A DNA stretch of 64,000 nt from Anderseniella sp963700895 (GTDB taxonomy: Bacteria; Pseudomonadota; Alphaproteobacteria; Rhizobiales; Aestuariivirgaceae), in the NCBI GenBank assembly GCA_963700895.1, contig CAVOZI010000002.1, forward strand, positions 62,001-126,000, read 5' to 3'. Of this stretch, positions 50,871 through 60,002 are shown piece by piece. Under the pieces are notes generated by a model. It saw only the letters and a program-made list of their open reading frames with translations, ran no database searches and was not told where the DNA came from. The position numbers were made by a program, and so were the translations under genes. Within the stretch, counting starts at the first letter, position 1. The number at the start of each line of letters is the position of its first letter.

Positions 50871-52442
50871 CTATTGCAGTTCCTTGGTCTTCAGGAAGCG
50901 GATCTGTTCGTTGGTGCGCGCTGCGTAGTCCAGTTCCCACTGACCCTTGGCGAGAAATACCGGGCTGCCGTCGCGGTCTGTTGCCATGGCCAGCCGGTTT
51001 CTCTCACGGAACAGGTTCAAAACGGTCGGATCGTCTGACGTAATCCAGCGGGCCATTTCATATGGCGCGTTCTCGAAGTCGAGCCTGACGCCATATTCCT
51101 GTTCGGCACGCGATGCCATGACATCCAGCTGCAGTACGCCAACCACGCCGACGATCCACTGTGACCCAATCTCGGGCTGGAACACCTGGATGAGGCCCTC
51201 TTCGGCCAGGTCTTCAAGGGCAGCCCGCATCTGCTTGACCCTGGTCATGTCGCCCAGCCGTACCCGGCGCAGCACTTCCGGTGCAAAAGCGGGCAGGCCG
51301 GTAAAGCGCAAGGCCTCGCCTTCGGTGAACGTGTCACCGACGCGCACCGTGCCGTGGTTGGGAATGCCGATCACGTCGCCAGCGACCGCGTCTTCGGCGA
51401 TCTCACGGTCTTGGGCCAGGAAGAAGATCGGTGAATGTACCAGCAGATCCTTGCCGGTGCGCACCTGTCTGAGCTTCATGCCGCGGCGGAAATCGCCCGA
51501 ACAGATCCGCATGAACGCAACACGGTCGCGATGATTCTTGTCCATGTTCGCCTGCACCTTGAAGACGAAACCTGAAACCTGGTCTTCATCAGGTGACACG
51601 GTGCGCGGTTCGGCGGGGCTGGGCCGTGGCGACGGCGCATTGCTAACGATGAAATCGAGCAGCTGGGAGACCGAAAACCCGTTCAGAGCGCTGCCAAAGA
51701 TGACCGGGGTCAGGTGGCCCTCAAGATAGGACACCTTGTCGAATGCCGCATAGCCGGCCTGCGCCAGCTCGATGGCCTCGGAAGTTGCGTCCGCGATGTG
51801 TCCGGGCACGCCCGACGCGGCGAGTTCGCCTGGTCCCGCCAGTTGGACCGTTTCGCCGTAGCCGCCTCCCCGGCGATCGGCCCTTTGGAAACTGCCGTCG
51901 CGAAGGTCGAAACAGCCGAAGAAATCCGAGCCCATGCCGACAGGCCAGATCTGCGGCGAAACATCCAGCGCCAGCATCTCCTGGATCTCGTCCAGCAGCT
52001 CGAAACCGTCGCGGCCTTCACGGTCCACTTTGTTGACGAAGGTAACGATCGGGATATCGCGCAGGCGGCAGACCTCGAACAGCTTCCGGGTCTGGCTCTC
52101 GATGCCCTTGGCGGCGTCGATCACCATGATCGCTGAATCGACGGCCGTCAGCGTGCGATAGGTGTCTTCGCTGAAGTCCTCGTGACCGGGCGTATCGAGC
52201 AGGTTGCAGGTGTGGCCGTCATAATCGAAGGTCATCACCGAACTGGTTACCGAGATGCCCCTATCCTGCTCGATCTTCATCCAGTCGGACCGGGCGCGGC
52301 GCTGGTCGCCGCGCGCCCGCACCGCACCGGCAAGCCGGATGGCGCCGCCGGCAAGCAGCAGCTTTTCGGTAAGAGTGGTCTTGCCTGCGTCCGGATGCGA
52401 GATGATCGCAAATGTCCGGCGGGTCAGGTGATCGGATCCCAT
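50871..52442 (-). CDS. prfC: Peptide chain release factor 3
   Basis: GTPase that recycles RF1/RF2 from the ribosome. The 523 residues have the G motifs SHPDAGKTTLTE, DTPGHEDFSEDTYRTL and NKVDREG, the domain II region and the C-terminal block QWIVGVVGVLQLDVMASRAEQEYGV, which distinguishes RF3 from EF-G. The ATG at 52442 starts the conserved RRTFAIISHPDAGKTTL region. The AhpD-family gene precedes it by 47 bases on the same strand. Confidence 0.97.
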   Translation of the reverse strand: MGSDHLTRRTFAIISHPDAGKTTLTEKLLLAGGAIRLAGAVRARGDQRRARSDWMKIEQDRGISVTSSVMTFDYDGHTCNLLDTPGHEDFSEDTYRTLTAVDSAIMVIDAAKGIESQTRKLFEVCRLRDIPIVTFVNKVDREGRDGFELLDEIQEMLALDVSPQIWPVGMGSDFFGCFDLRDGSFQRADRRGGGYGETVQLAGPGELAASGVPGHIADATSEAIELAQAGYAAFDKVSYLEGHLTPVIFGSALNGFSVSQLLDFIVSNAPSPRPSPAEPRTVSPDEDQVSGFVFKVQANMDKNHRDRVAFMRICSGDFRRGMKLRQVRTGKDLLVHSPIFFLAQDREIAEDAVAGDVIGIPNHGTVRVGDTFTEGEALRFTGLPAFAPEVLRRVRLGDMTRVKQMRAALEDLAEEGLIQVFQPEIGSQWIVGVVGVLQLDVMASRAEQEYGVRLDFENAPYEMARWITSDDPTVLNLFRERNRLAMATDRDGSPVFLAKGQWELDYAARTNEQIRFLKTKELQ

Positions 52443-52489
52443 CGGGAAAACCTGGATGATGAGGGTTTGAAAAATGCCGGCCGACCGGC

Positions 52490-53068
52490 CTAGCGGGCCT
52501 GTGCGTGATACTCGTCATTGGGCCGCATGTCCACAGCCGCCGCCATGCGGTTGGACATGTTGAAGAAGCTGGCCACCGAGGCAATGTCCCAGATGTCGCG
52601 GTCGGTATAACCGGCATCACGCAATGCCTGTCGGTCCTGCTCGACGATGGCGTGGGGCGAGCGGGTCAGCTTGTCGGCGAACTCAAGCATCGCCACCTGC
52701 CCTGGCGTGAGCCCCTCCGCTGCCCGGTAGTTCATGACCATCTGCTCGCCCAGCGCCGGGTTGCCAGACAGTTGCCGGACGGCAGCACCATGGGCCGTCA
52801 GACAATAGTAACAATGGTTCACGCCAGAAACCGCCACGGCAATCAACTCCCGGTCCAGCTTGCTGAGACCGGAGTCGCCCAGCATCAGGTCGTTGTACAT
52901 GTCGGCGAACGCCTGGAGCTTCGCCGGTGCAAAGGCGTAGGCGCGCAGTACATTGGGGACGAACCCCAGTTTTTCCTCACACTTGGCGAAGTAAGCCTGC
53001 TGCTTGTCGGTCAACTCTGAAACCGGTTCGAGGCTCAAGGCGATCGGATTATCTTGTCTATTGGTCAT
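52490..53068 (-). CDS. AhpD-family peroxidase-related protein
   Basis: A 192-residue all-helical carboxymuconolactone decarboxylase-fold protein. The redox motif is CYYCLTAHG (CxxC followed by the catalytic His), within LDRELIAVAVSGVNHCYYCLTAHGAAVR. This matches the uncharacterised peroxidase-related family related to AhpD, which reduces alkyl hydroperoxides. The start at 53068 is chosen by the conserved length. It diverges from the glutamate dehydrogenase gene across 96 bases. Confidence 0.88.
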   Translation of the reverse strand: MTNRQDNPIALSLEPVSELTDKQQAYFAKCEEKLGFVPNVLRAYAFAPAKLQAFADMYNDLMLGDSGLSKLDRELIAVAVSGVNHCYYCLTAHGAAVRQLSGNPALGEQMVMNYRAAEGLTPGQVAMLEFADKLTRSPHAIVEQDRQALRDAGYTDRDIWDIASVASFFNMSNRMAAAVDMRPNDEYHAQAR

Positions 53069-53164
53069 GGATTCCTCGGGTTGAGACCGTCCGGTAATGA
53101 CGTGGCACAATAAAGGGGCATAAGATCAAACTTCAATCGCAAGAAAACAGAGGGTGCTGGAATC

Positions 53165-56100
53165 ATGGCGGGCAAGGGCAGGAGCGCTTCTCGCAGCGCT
53201 GGCGATTCAACGGCAAGTTCCGGAGCAAGGCGCGCGGAAGTGCGCAGGCTGCTGCTGAAGGAAGCGGCGGAAGAGGACCTGGAAGGCCTGGCCAGGTCCG
53301 ATCTTGACTGGATTGCCCAACGGGCTGACGCGTTTCTTGATTCCAAGCAGCCAGGCAAACTTAAGGTCAGGCTTGAGGATACCGGGATCGACACTGGCCC
53401 GCTGGCTTATCGGGCTGTTCTGGAGATCCTCAACGACGACATGCCGTTTCTGGTCGATTCGGTTGTGAACCTGCTCTCGATCGAAGGTCATGCGGTGCAC
53501 ACGGTCCTGCACCCGGTGGTGACGGTGCAGCGCGACCGGGAGGGCAAACTGAAGGCATTGATGCCTGCATCCAGTCCAGCCGACGGCGCCACGCGCGAGA
53601 GCTATATCCACATACATCTCGACTGTCTCGAGAATGATGCTGCCCGCAAGGCGCTGGTTGCCAAGGTCGAGGCGGTGCTGGCAGAGGTGCGGGCAGCTGT
53701 GGTCGACTGGCAGCCCATGTGCCAGGCCGTGCAGCACCAGATCGACCTGTTGCGTAGCGGTGAATCTCCCCTGCCAACGGCCATCGTCAGCGAATCAGTC
53801 GATTTCCTGTCGTGGCTTCTGAACAACCGGTTCACGTTTCTAGGCATGGCCTATTACCGTGTGACCGGAGATGGCAAGCAGCGCAGGATGGAAGCAGTGC
53901 AGAAGTCGGCACTTGGCATCTTGCGGCTGGAGTCGCGAAAGGTGTTCCGCCACGCGTCCCGGCGCGAGATTAAGCGTGACCAAACCGACCAGGCTGTGCT
54001 GGTGGAGAAGTCCGACGTCGTCTCGCGCGTGCATCGTCCTGCGGTGATGGACTACATCGGAATCCATGATTATGACGCATCCGGCAAGATTGCCGGCGAG
54101 CTGCGGATCGTCGGTCTGTTCACCTCGACTGCCTACAATGAATCTGCCGTCAACATACCGATCCTGAAGCGCAAAATCGATCTGGTGATGATGCGCAGCG
54201 GCTTCTCGCCATCCGGTCATTCGGGCAAGGGGCTGCTGAATGTGCTGGAGACGATGGCGCGTGACGATCTCTTCCAGATCGATGCCGACCAACTGTTGCC
54301 GCTGGCAATGGGCATGTGGCGCCTGCAGGAGCGGCCTCGAACCCGGCTGTTCGTCCGCATCGACCGGTTCAGCAGATATGTCATCGCCTATGTCTACTTT
54401 CCGCGCGACAGGTTCTCTTCCGAACTGCGCGAGAAGGCAGGCAACATCCTGTCCGCCAGCTATTGCGGCAAGGTCATCGAGTTCCTGCCGGATTTCGGTG
54501 AAGGGACGCTGGTCCGGGTCCGTTTCATCGTCAGATACGGACTTGAGGATGGTGAAAAGGCTGACCCGCAGGCGGTTGAACGTGAAATCATTGCGGCGAC
54601 CAGGCGATGGGAGGACGAGTTGCGCGAGGCAATGGCCGCCAGCGGCGAAGAAGCATTGCATCACCTCGTGCATGTCTATGATCGCGCCTTTTCCCCGGCC
54701 TACCAATCGGGAACCCCGATCCACGAAACGCTGCACGACATCATTGAAATGGAGCGGCTCGGCGGTGAAACCGAGACAGCAGTCGAGTTCATGGAAGCCC
54801 GCGACAGTCACGGCGCGGTGCGGTTGAAGCTCTATCATCGGGAGAGTTCCGTACCATTGTCGGCCAGGCTGCCGTTGCTGGAGAACATGGGACTGAAGGC
54901 GCTAGACGAGAACACACATCTGGTGCGGCCCCACGGCGGCAATGGCGAAGCCCACCCTTTGGTCTATCTCCACGAAGTGTCGCTCGATGCGAGTGATGGC
55001 GGCAGCGTTGCGCCGGATGCCTTTGACCGTCTGGAAGACTGCTTCATGGCAGTCTGGACCCAGACGGCGGACAACGACCGGCTCAACGCGCTTGTGCTGG
55101 CGGCAGGCCTCGACTGGCGGCAGGCAGCGGCGATCAGGGCCTGTGCGCGTTATCTGCGCCAGACCGGCTTTCCCTACACATTAACCCGGATTGCCGACTC
55201 GCTCTGCCGCCATCGTGAGCTGGCGCAGCTCCTGGTGGAACTCTTCGACGTCCGCTTCAGGCCCGGTCAGGCGGGTGGCCGGTCCTTGGCGGCGCGAGAC
55301 AAGGCCGTCAGCGCGCTGCAGGAGAAGATCGAGGCTGCGCTGCAAGACGTGCCCAGTCTTGATGATGATCGCATCATCCGGTCGCTGGCAGGCATGATCA
55401 TGGCCATCACGCGAACCAACTTCTATATTCTCGACGAGCTGCAAGGCGAGATTCCGATTGCCCTTGCCTTCAAGATTCGCAGCAGGGATGTGCCCGGAAT
55501 ACCGTCTCCGGTACCGTTTGCCGAGATCTTCGTGCATTCCACTCTGGTGGAGGGTGTTCATCTGCGCGGTGGAAAAATTGCGCGCGGCGGTTTGCGCTGG
55601 TCGGATCGTGCAGATGATTTCAGGGTTGAGGTGCTAGGCCTTGCCAAGGCGCAGAACGTGAAGAACTCCGTCATCGTGCCTGTTGGCGCGAAAGGCGGTT
55701 TCGTTCCCCGGCGATTGCCCGCCGGGGGTGACCGCGACCAGATCTACGCGGCTGGTACGCTTGCATACCAGAGTTTCGTCTCAAGCCTGCTTTCGGTCAC
55801 CGACAATGCGGACGGCAGCAAGGTCATACCCCCCCAGGGCGTCGTCCGGCATGATGGTGATGATCCTTACCTCGTGGTGGCAGCCGACAAGGGTACGGCG
55901 GCATTTTCCGACGTGGCCAACGCCATCTCGCAGAAGGCTGGATTCTGGCTGGACGATGCGTTCGCGTCGGGCGGTTCGGCAGGGTATGACCACAAGAAGA
56001 TGGGTATTACGGCGCGTGGCGGATGGGAGGCCGTGAAGCGCCACTTTCGCGAGATGAACCGCGATATCCAGACCCAACCCTTTACCGTCGTCGGCGTAGG

Positions 56101-57943
56101 CGACATGTCGGGCGACGTGTTCGGCAACGGCATGCTGTTGTCAGAAAAGACAAGACTGCTTGCGGCGTTCGATCACCGTGACATCTTCATCGATCCTGAC
56201 CCGGATCCGGCGGCAAGCTACAAGGAGCGGCGCCGGCTTTTCGAGATGCCCCGCTCCAGCTGGCAGGACTATGACCGCAAGTTGATCAGTAACGGCGGAG
56301 CGGTATTCTCGCGTACCGACAAGCAGATCACCGTCACACCCGAGATCAGGGTCTTGCTTGGGTTGTCTTCTGCCAAGCTAACCCCGGCCGAACTGATGAC
56401 CGCAATCCTGCAATGCGAGGCAGACCTGTTGTGGTTCGGCGGTATCGGCACCTATGTTCGCGCCAGTTCGGAGAGCAATGCCGACGCAGGCGACAAGGCC
56501 AATGATGCACTTCGCATAACGGCCTCCCAGCTGAGGGTGAAAGTGATTGGCGAGGGCGCCAACCTGGGCATGACCCAGCCGGCGCGAATCGAGTACGCCC
56601 TCGCAGGCGGCCGCATTAATACTGATGCGATCGACAATTCCGGCGGAGTGAACTCGTCAGACGTCGAGGTAAACCTCAAGATTGCCCTTGGCGCCGCCGA
56701 GGCATCCGGAAAGCTGACGAGAAACCGCCGCAACAAGCTGCTTGCAGCAATGACAGACGAGGTCGCCTCGCTGGTGTTGCGCAACAACTATCTGCAGACG
56801 CTGTGCCTGTCGCTCGCGCAGCGCGGGTTCGCGGCGGACAGGGCGGGACTGGGACGGCTGTTCCGCGTGCTCGAGACGCGTGGCGGCCTCGACAGGCAGA
56901 TAGAGTTCCTGCCTTCGCAGGATCAGTTGCACGACAGGCTTTCGGCAGGCGGGGCGCTGACCCGGCCTGAACTTGCTGTGCTGATGGCTTATGCCAAGAT
57001 CGTGCTGTTCAATGAACTGTTGTACGGCAAGGTGGCTGACGATGCCTACCTGGAACACGAACTGTTCCGCTATTTTCCATCGCGCATGGCCAAGCCATAT
57101 GCGGAGGAAATCCGGGGGCACAAGCTGCGCGCCGAGATCGTTTGCACGCTACTTGCCAACAGCATCGTCAATCGCTGTGGACCACAGTTTCTGTTTGACC
57201 TCGTGCAAGACAGCGGGGTTTCGCCAGCAACTGCTGCCTTGAGTTATGCTCTCGCCCGCGACAGTTTCGGGTTCGTGGACATGAACGAAGCCATTGACAG
57301 GCTGGACTGCCGCATGGACGGCATGCGGCAGCTTGCACTTTACGCAAAGCTGCAGGCTGGCCTGAGTGATGCGGCTGCGTGGTTTGCTGCAAACGAAGAC
57401 CTGTCTGGCGGATTGTCCGGCCTTGTGCGCACTTATGGCGATGGGCTTTACGAAATCGCGGTACGGTTGCCCGGGCTGTTGCCCGAACAACAGGCTGCAG
57501 ACCTCGACGGCGAGCAGAAGGAACTGGTGAGCCTGGGTGTGGATGACAAGGTTGGAAGGCGAATTGCCGGCGTCCGTCACCTGGTGCGGGGGCTCGAAGT
57601 CGTGCGCATTTCACGCACGACCAGGGCATCGACGCAGAAAGTTGCTGACGCCTACTTCGCGTTGGCAGCGACTCTCGGTCTCGACCGGATCCTCGCCGGT
57701 GCCGAAAGCCTGGCGTCAGGCAGCGATTACGACCGGCAGGCCGTCGATGGCATCACCCAGACGGTGCAAAGGACCATGCGGTCCGTTACCGTAGATGCGG
57801 TGTCCGGCCATTTGGGCAAGACAGATAACGAGCGCATTACCCAGACGGGCAAAGAAGTCCGGCGCATTTCCGAGGAGCCTGATTTCACGCTCGCCAAGTT
57901 TGCCGTTATCGCCAGTCACATCAATGGTCTGGTGAAGACCTGA
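53165..57943 (+). CDS. NAD-specific glutamate dehydrogenase (large, GDH-180 type)
   Basis: Oxidatively deaminates glutamate to 2-oxoglutarate with NAD+. At 1592 residues it is the large Streptomyces/Pseudomonas/Caulobacter type. An N-terminal ACT-like regulatory part (PFLVDSVVNLLSIEGHAVHTVLHPVV) and a long middle region precede the catalytic core at about 790-1230, with GKIARGGLRWSDRADDF, VIVPVGAKGGFV and the Rossmann part VGVGDMSGDVFGNGMLLS and KVIGEGANLGMTQPARIEYA. A helical C-terminal domain follows. The ATG at 53165 has GAGGG upstream. It is the longest gene in the window and intact. Confidence 0.96.
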   Translation: MAGKGRSASRSAGDSTASSGARRAEVRRLLLKEAAEEDLEGLARSDLDWIAQRADAFLDSKQPGKLKVRLEDTGIDTGPLAYRAVLEILNDDMPFLVDSVVNLLSIEGHAVHTVLHPVVTVQRDREGKLKALMPASSPADGATRESYIHIHLDCLENDAARKALVAKVEAVLAEVRAAVVDWQPMCQAVQHQIDLLRSGESPLPTAIVSESVDFLSWLLNNRFTFLGMAYYRVTGDGKQRRMEAVQKSALGILRLESRKVFRHASRREIKRDQTDQAVLVEKSDVVSRVHRPAVMDYIGIHDYDASGKIAGELRIVGLFTSTAYNESAVNIPILKRKIDLVMMRSGFSPSGHSGKGLLNVLETMARDDLFQIDADQLLPLAMGMWRLQERPRTRLFVRIDRFSRYVIAYVYFPRDRFSSELREKAGNILSASYCGKVIEFLPDFGEGTLVRVRFIVRYGLEDGEKADPQAVEREIIAATRRWEDELREAMAASGEEALHHLVHVYDRAFSPAYQSGTPIHETLHDIIEMERLGGETETAVEFMEARDSHGAVRLKLYHRESSVPLSARLPLLENMGLKALDENTHLVRPHGGNGEAHPLVYLHEVSLDASDGGSVAPDAFDRLEDCFMAVWTQTADNDRLNALVLAAGLDWRQAAAIRACARYLRQTGFPYTLTRIADSLCRHRELAQLLVELFDVRFRPGQAGGRSLAARDKAVSALQEKIEAALQDVPSLDDDRIIRSLAGMIMAITRTNFYILDELQGEIPIALAFKIRSRDVPGIPSPVPFAEIFVHSTLVEGVHLRGGKIARGGLRWSDRADDFRVEVLGLAKAQNVKNSVIVPVGAKGGFVPRRLPAGGDRDQIYAAGTLAYQSFVSSLLSVTDNADGSKVIPPQGVVRHDGDDPYLVVAADKGTAAFSDVANAISQKAGFWLDDAFASGGSAGYDHKKMGITARGGWEAVKRHFREMNRDIQTQPFTVVGVGDMSGDVFGNGMLLSEKTRLLAAFDHRDIFIDPDPDPAASYKERRRLFEMPRSSWQDYDRKLISNGGAVFSRTDKQITVTPEIRVLLGLSSAKLTPAELMTAILQCEADLLWFGGIGTYVRASSESNADAGDKANDALRITASQLRVKVIGEGANLGMTQPARIEYALAGGRINTDAIDNSGGVNSSDVEVNLKIALGAAEASGKLTRNRRNKLLAAMTDEVASLVLRNNYLQTLCLSLAQRGFAADRAGLGRLFRVLETRGGLDRQIEFLPSQDQLHDRLSAGGALTRPELAVLMAYAKIVLFNELLYGKVADDAYLEHELFRYFPSRMAKPYAEEIRGHKLRAEIVCTLLANSIVNRCGPQFLFDLVQDSGVSPATAALSYALARDSFGFVDMNEAIDRLDCRMDGMRQLALYAKLQAGLSDAAAWFAANEDLSGGLSGLVRTYGDGLYEIAVRLPGLLPEQQAADLDGEQKELVSLGVDDKVGRRIAGVRHLVRGLEVVRISRTTRASTQKVADAYFALAATLGLDRILAGAESLASGSDYDRQAVDGITQTVQRTMRSVTVDAVSGHLGKTDNERITQTGKEVRRISEEPDFTLAKFAVIASHINGLVKT

Positions 57944-57967
57944 ACACGTCCTGCCGATCTTGCCTGC

Positions 57968-58288
57968 CTACTCAACGACGACGGCGGTGCCGGCAGCGGT
58001 GACCATCAGCATGGAACCGTTCTGGCCAACTGTCTCGTAATCGATGTCGACACCAATGACGGCATTCCCACCCAGGGCTGCTGCCTTGTCGGTCATCTCG
58101 GCTACGGCCGTTTCACGGGCATCGTTCAAGACTCGTTCGTACGCGCCGGAACGGCCGCCGACGATGTCCCGGATCGAGGCAAACAGATCACGGAACAGGT
58201 TGGCGCCCAGAATTGCCTCGCCTGCCACCAGCCCCTTGTAGGCGACGATGCGGCGGCCCTCGATGTTGTTGGTCGTGGTGACAAGCAT
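57968..58288 (-). CDS. YbjQ/UPF0145 family protein
   Basis: A 106-residue protein matching UPF0145: LVTTTNNIEGRRIVAYKGLVAGEAILGANLFRDLFASIRDIVGGRSGAYE, then ALGGNAVIGVDIDYETVG. Family members form pentamers and have been described as heavy-metal-binding-domain-like, but the cellular role is unknown. It follows purH by 51 bases on the same strand and is convergent with the glutamate dehydrogenase gene. Confidence 0.92.
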   Translation of the reverse strand: MLVTTTNNIEGRRIVAYKGLVAGEAILGANLFRDLFASIRDIVGGRSGAYERVLNDARETAVAEMTDKAAALGGNAVIGVDIDYETVGQNGSMLMVTAAGTAVVVE

Positions 58289-58339
58289 GGAACAGTGCTC
58301 CCGTAAAGATTGAAACCAGTAACAGTGATTCTATCAGAT

Positions 58340-59920
58340 TCAATGCCGGAAGTGTCTCATTCCGGTGAAGACCATGGCCAGACCTCTTTCATTGGCTGCG
58401 GCAATCACCTCGTCATCGCGCATCGAGCCGCCAGGTTGTATGATCGCGGTGGCGCCTGCCTCTGCCGCCTGCAGCAGGCCGTCGGCGAACGGGAAAAAGG
58501 CGTCCGATGCAACGACGCTGCCTTCCGCAAGGCTGCCGGGCAGTCCCGCTGCCTGCGCGGCGTCCGCTGCCTTGCGGGCAGCGATGCGGCTTGAATCGAC
58601 GCGTGACATCTGGCCGGCGCCAATGCCCACGGTCGCGCCATCACGGGCGTAGATGATGGCGTTGGACTTGACGTGCTTGGCCACGCGGAAGGCAAACAGC
58701 ATGTCGCGCAATTCCTGGTCGCCCGGATGGCGCGTTGTCACCACCTTGAGATCCTGCAGGCCGACGCGTCCATTGTCGCGGGACTGAACCAGGAAGCCAC
58801 CTGCCACGGTCTTGAATGCCAGCCCTGCTTGCGCCGGGTCCGCGAGGCCAGCTGTGATGAGGATGCGCAGGTTCTTCTTCGCCGCGAAGACAGCAATGGC
58901 GTCTTGCTCGATGCCCGGTGCGATGATCACCTCCGTGAAGATGTCGGCAAGGGCCTTTGCCGTCGCTTCGTCGATCGCACGATTGAACGCCACGATGCCG
59001 CCGAACGCGCTTACCGGGTCGCAGCGCAAGGCAAGCCGGTATGCCTCGAGCGGTGATTGCGCCACCGCCACGCCGCACGGGTTGGCATGCTTTACGATTA
59101 CGCAGGCGGCGCCGTCTGCCGGGTCAAATTCACTGACGCACTCGAATGCCGCATCGGTGTCGTTGATGTTGTTGTAGGACAGTTCCTTGCCCTGCAGCTG
59201 CTTTGCGGTAGCAACACCTTCGCGTCTTTCGCCGGTGCGGTAAAAGGCTGCCTGCTGGTGCGGGTTCTCGCCGTAGCGCAGTGGCTGGATCAAACTGCCG
59301 CCAATTGCGCGGAACGCAGGTGCCGGTTCTCCGGTCTGACTGAGCAGCCACGTGCTGACCACCGAATCGTAGGCGGCGGTGCGGGCGAAAGCCTTGGCAG
59401 CGAGCCTGCGCCGCGTCGCCTCCAGGGTGGCACCGTCATTTGCCTGCATCTCGGCGATAACGAATGCATAGTCGTCCGGGTCCACCACAGTGGTGACATC
59501 GGTGTGGTTCTTGGCTGCTGCACGGGTCATCGCCGGACCGCCAATATCAATGTTTTCGACAAGGTCTGCATAGCTGCCACCTGCCGCCAATGTCTGCTCG
59601 AACGGATAAAGGTTTACCGCCAGCAGATCGATGGCGCCGATGCCGTGATCTTGCATGGCCTGCTGGTGAGCCTTGCTGGCGCGCACCGCCAGAAGTCCTC
59701 CATGGACCTTTGGATGCAGGGTCTTGACCCGGCCATCCATGATCTCGGGAAATCCCGTCCAGTCCGGAATGTCGATGATGGTGAGACCGGCGTCCGAGAG
59801 GGTCCGGGCAGTACCACCGGTGGAAATGATCTCCACTCCCATGGCGGCAAGGGCGCGGGCGAAGCCGATCAGCCCGGTCTTGTCGGATACGGACAGGAGA
59901 GCACGGCGAATAGCGCTCAT
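58340..59920 (-). CDS. purH: Bifunctional AICAR transformylase/IMP cyclohydrolase PurH
   Basis: Carries out the last two steps to IMP. The 526 residues begin with the IMP cyclohydrolase domain (ALLSVSDKTGLIGFARAL, EIISTGGTARTL, GRVKTLHPKVHGGLL) and continue with the transformylase domain (LRYGENPHQQAAFY, GKELSYNNINDTDAA, CVIVKHANPCGVA with the catalytic Lys-His). The ATG at 59920 begins the conserved N-terminus; the frame is open upstream. It uses AICAR, which is also a by-product of HisF/HisH in this window. Confidence 0.97.
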   Translation of the reverse strand: MSAIRRALLSVSDKTGLIGFARALAAMGVEIISTGGTARTLSDAGLTIIDIPDWTGFPEIMDGRVKTLHPKVHGGLLAVRASKAHQQAMQDHGIGAIDLLAVNLYPFEQTLAAGGSYADLVENIDIGGPAMTRAAAKNHTDVTTVVDPDDYAFVIAEMQANDGATLEATRRRLAAKAFARTAAYDSVVSTWLLSQTGEPAPAFRAIGGSLIQPLRYGENPHQQAAFYRTGERREGVATAKQLQGKELSYNNINDTDAAFECVSEFDPADGAACVIVKHANPCGVAVAQSPLEAYRLALRCDPVSAFGGIVAFNRAIDEATAKALADIFTEVIIAPGIEQDAIAVFAAKKNLRILITAGLADPAQAGLAFKTVAGGFLVQSRDNGRVGLQDLKVVTTRHPGDQELRDMLFAFRVAKHVKSNAIIYARDGATVGIGAGQMSRVDSSRIAARKAADAAQAAGLPGSLAEGSVVASDAFFPFADGLLQAAEAGATAIIQPGGSMRDDEVIAAANERGLAMVFTGMRHFRH

Positions 59921-60002
59921 TGTTTGGGTCTCCGCTACTGGATGGACAGGTCCGGTCAGCGTTAACACGCACGTGCCGTAATCTGAATATCGACGTTGCG
60001 CT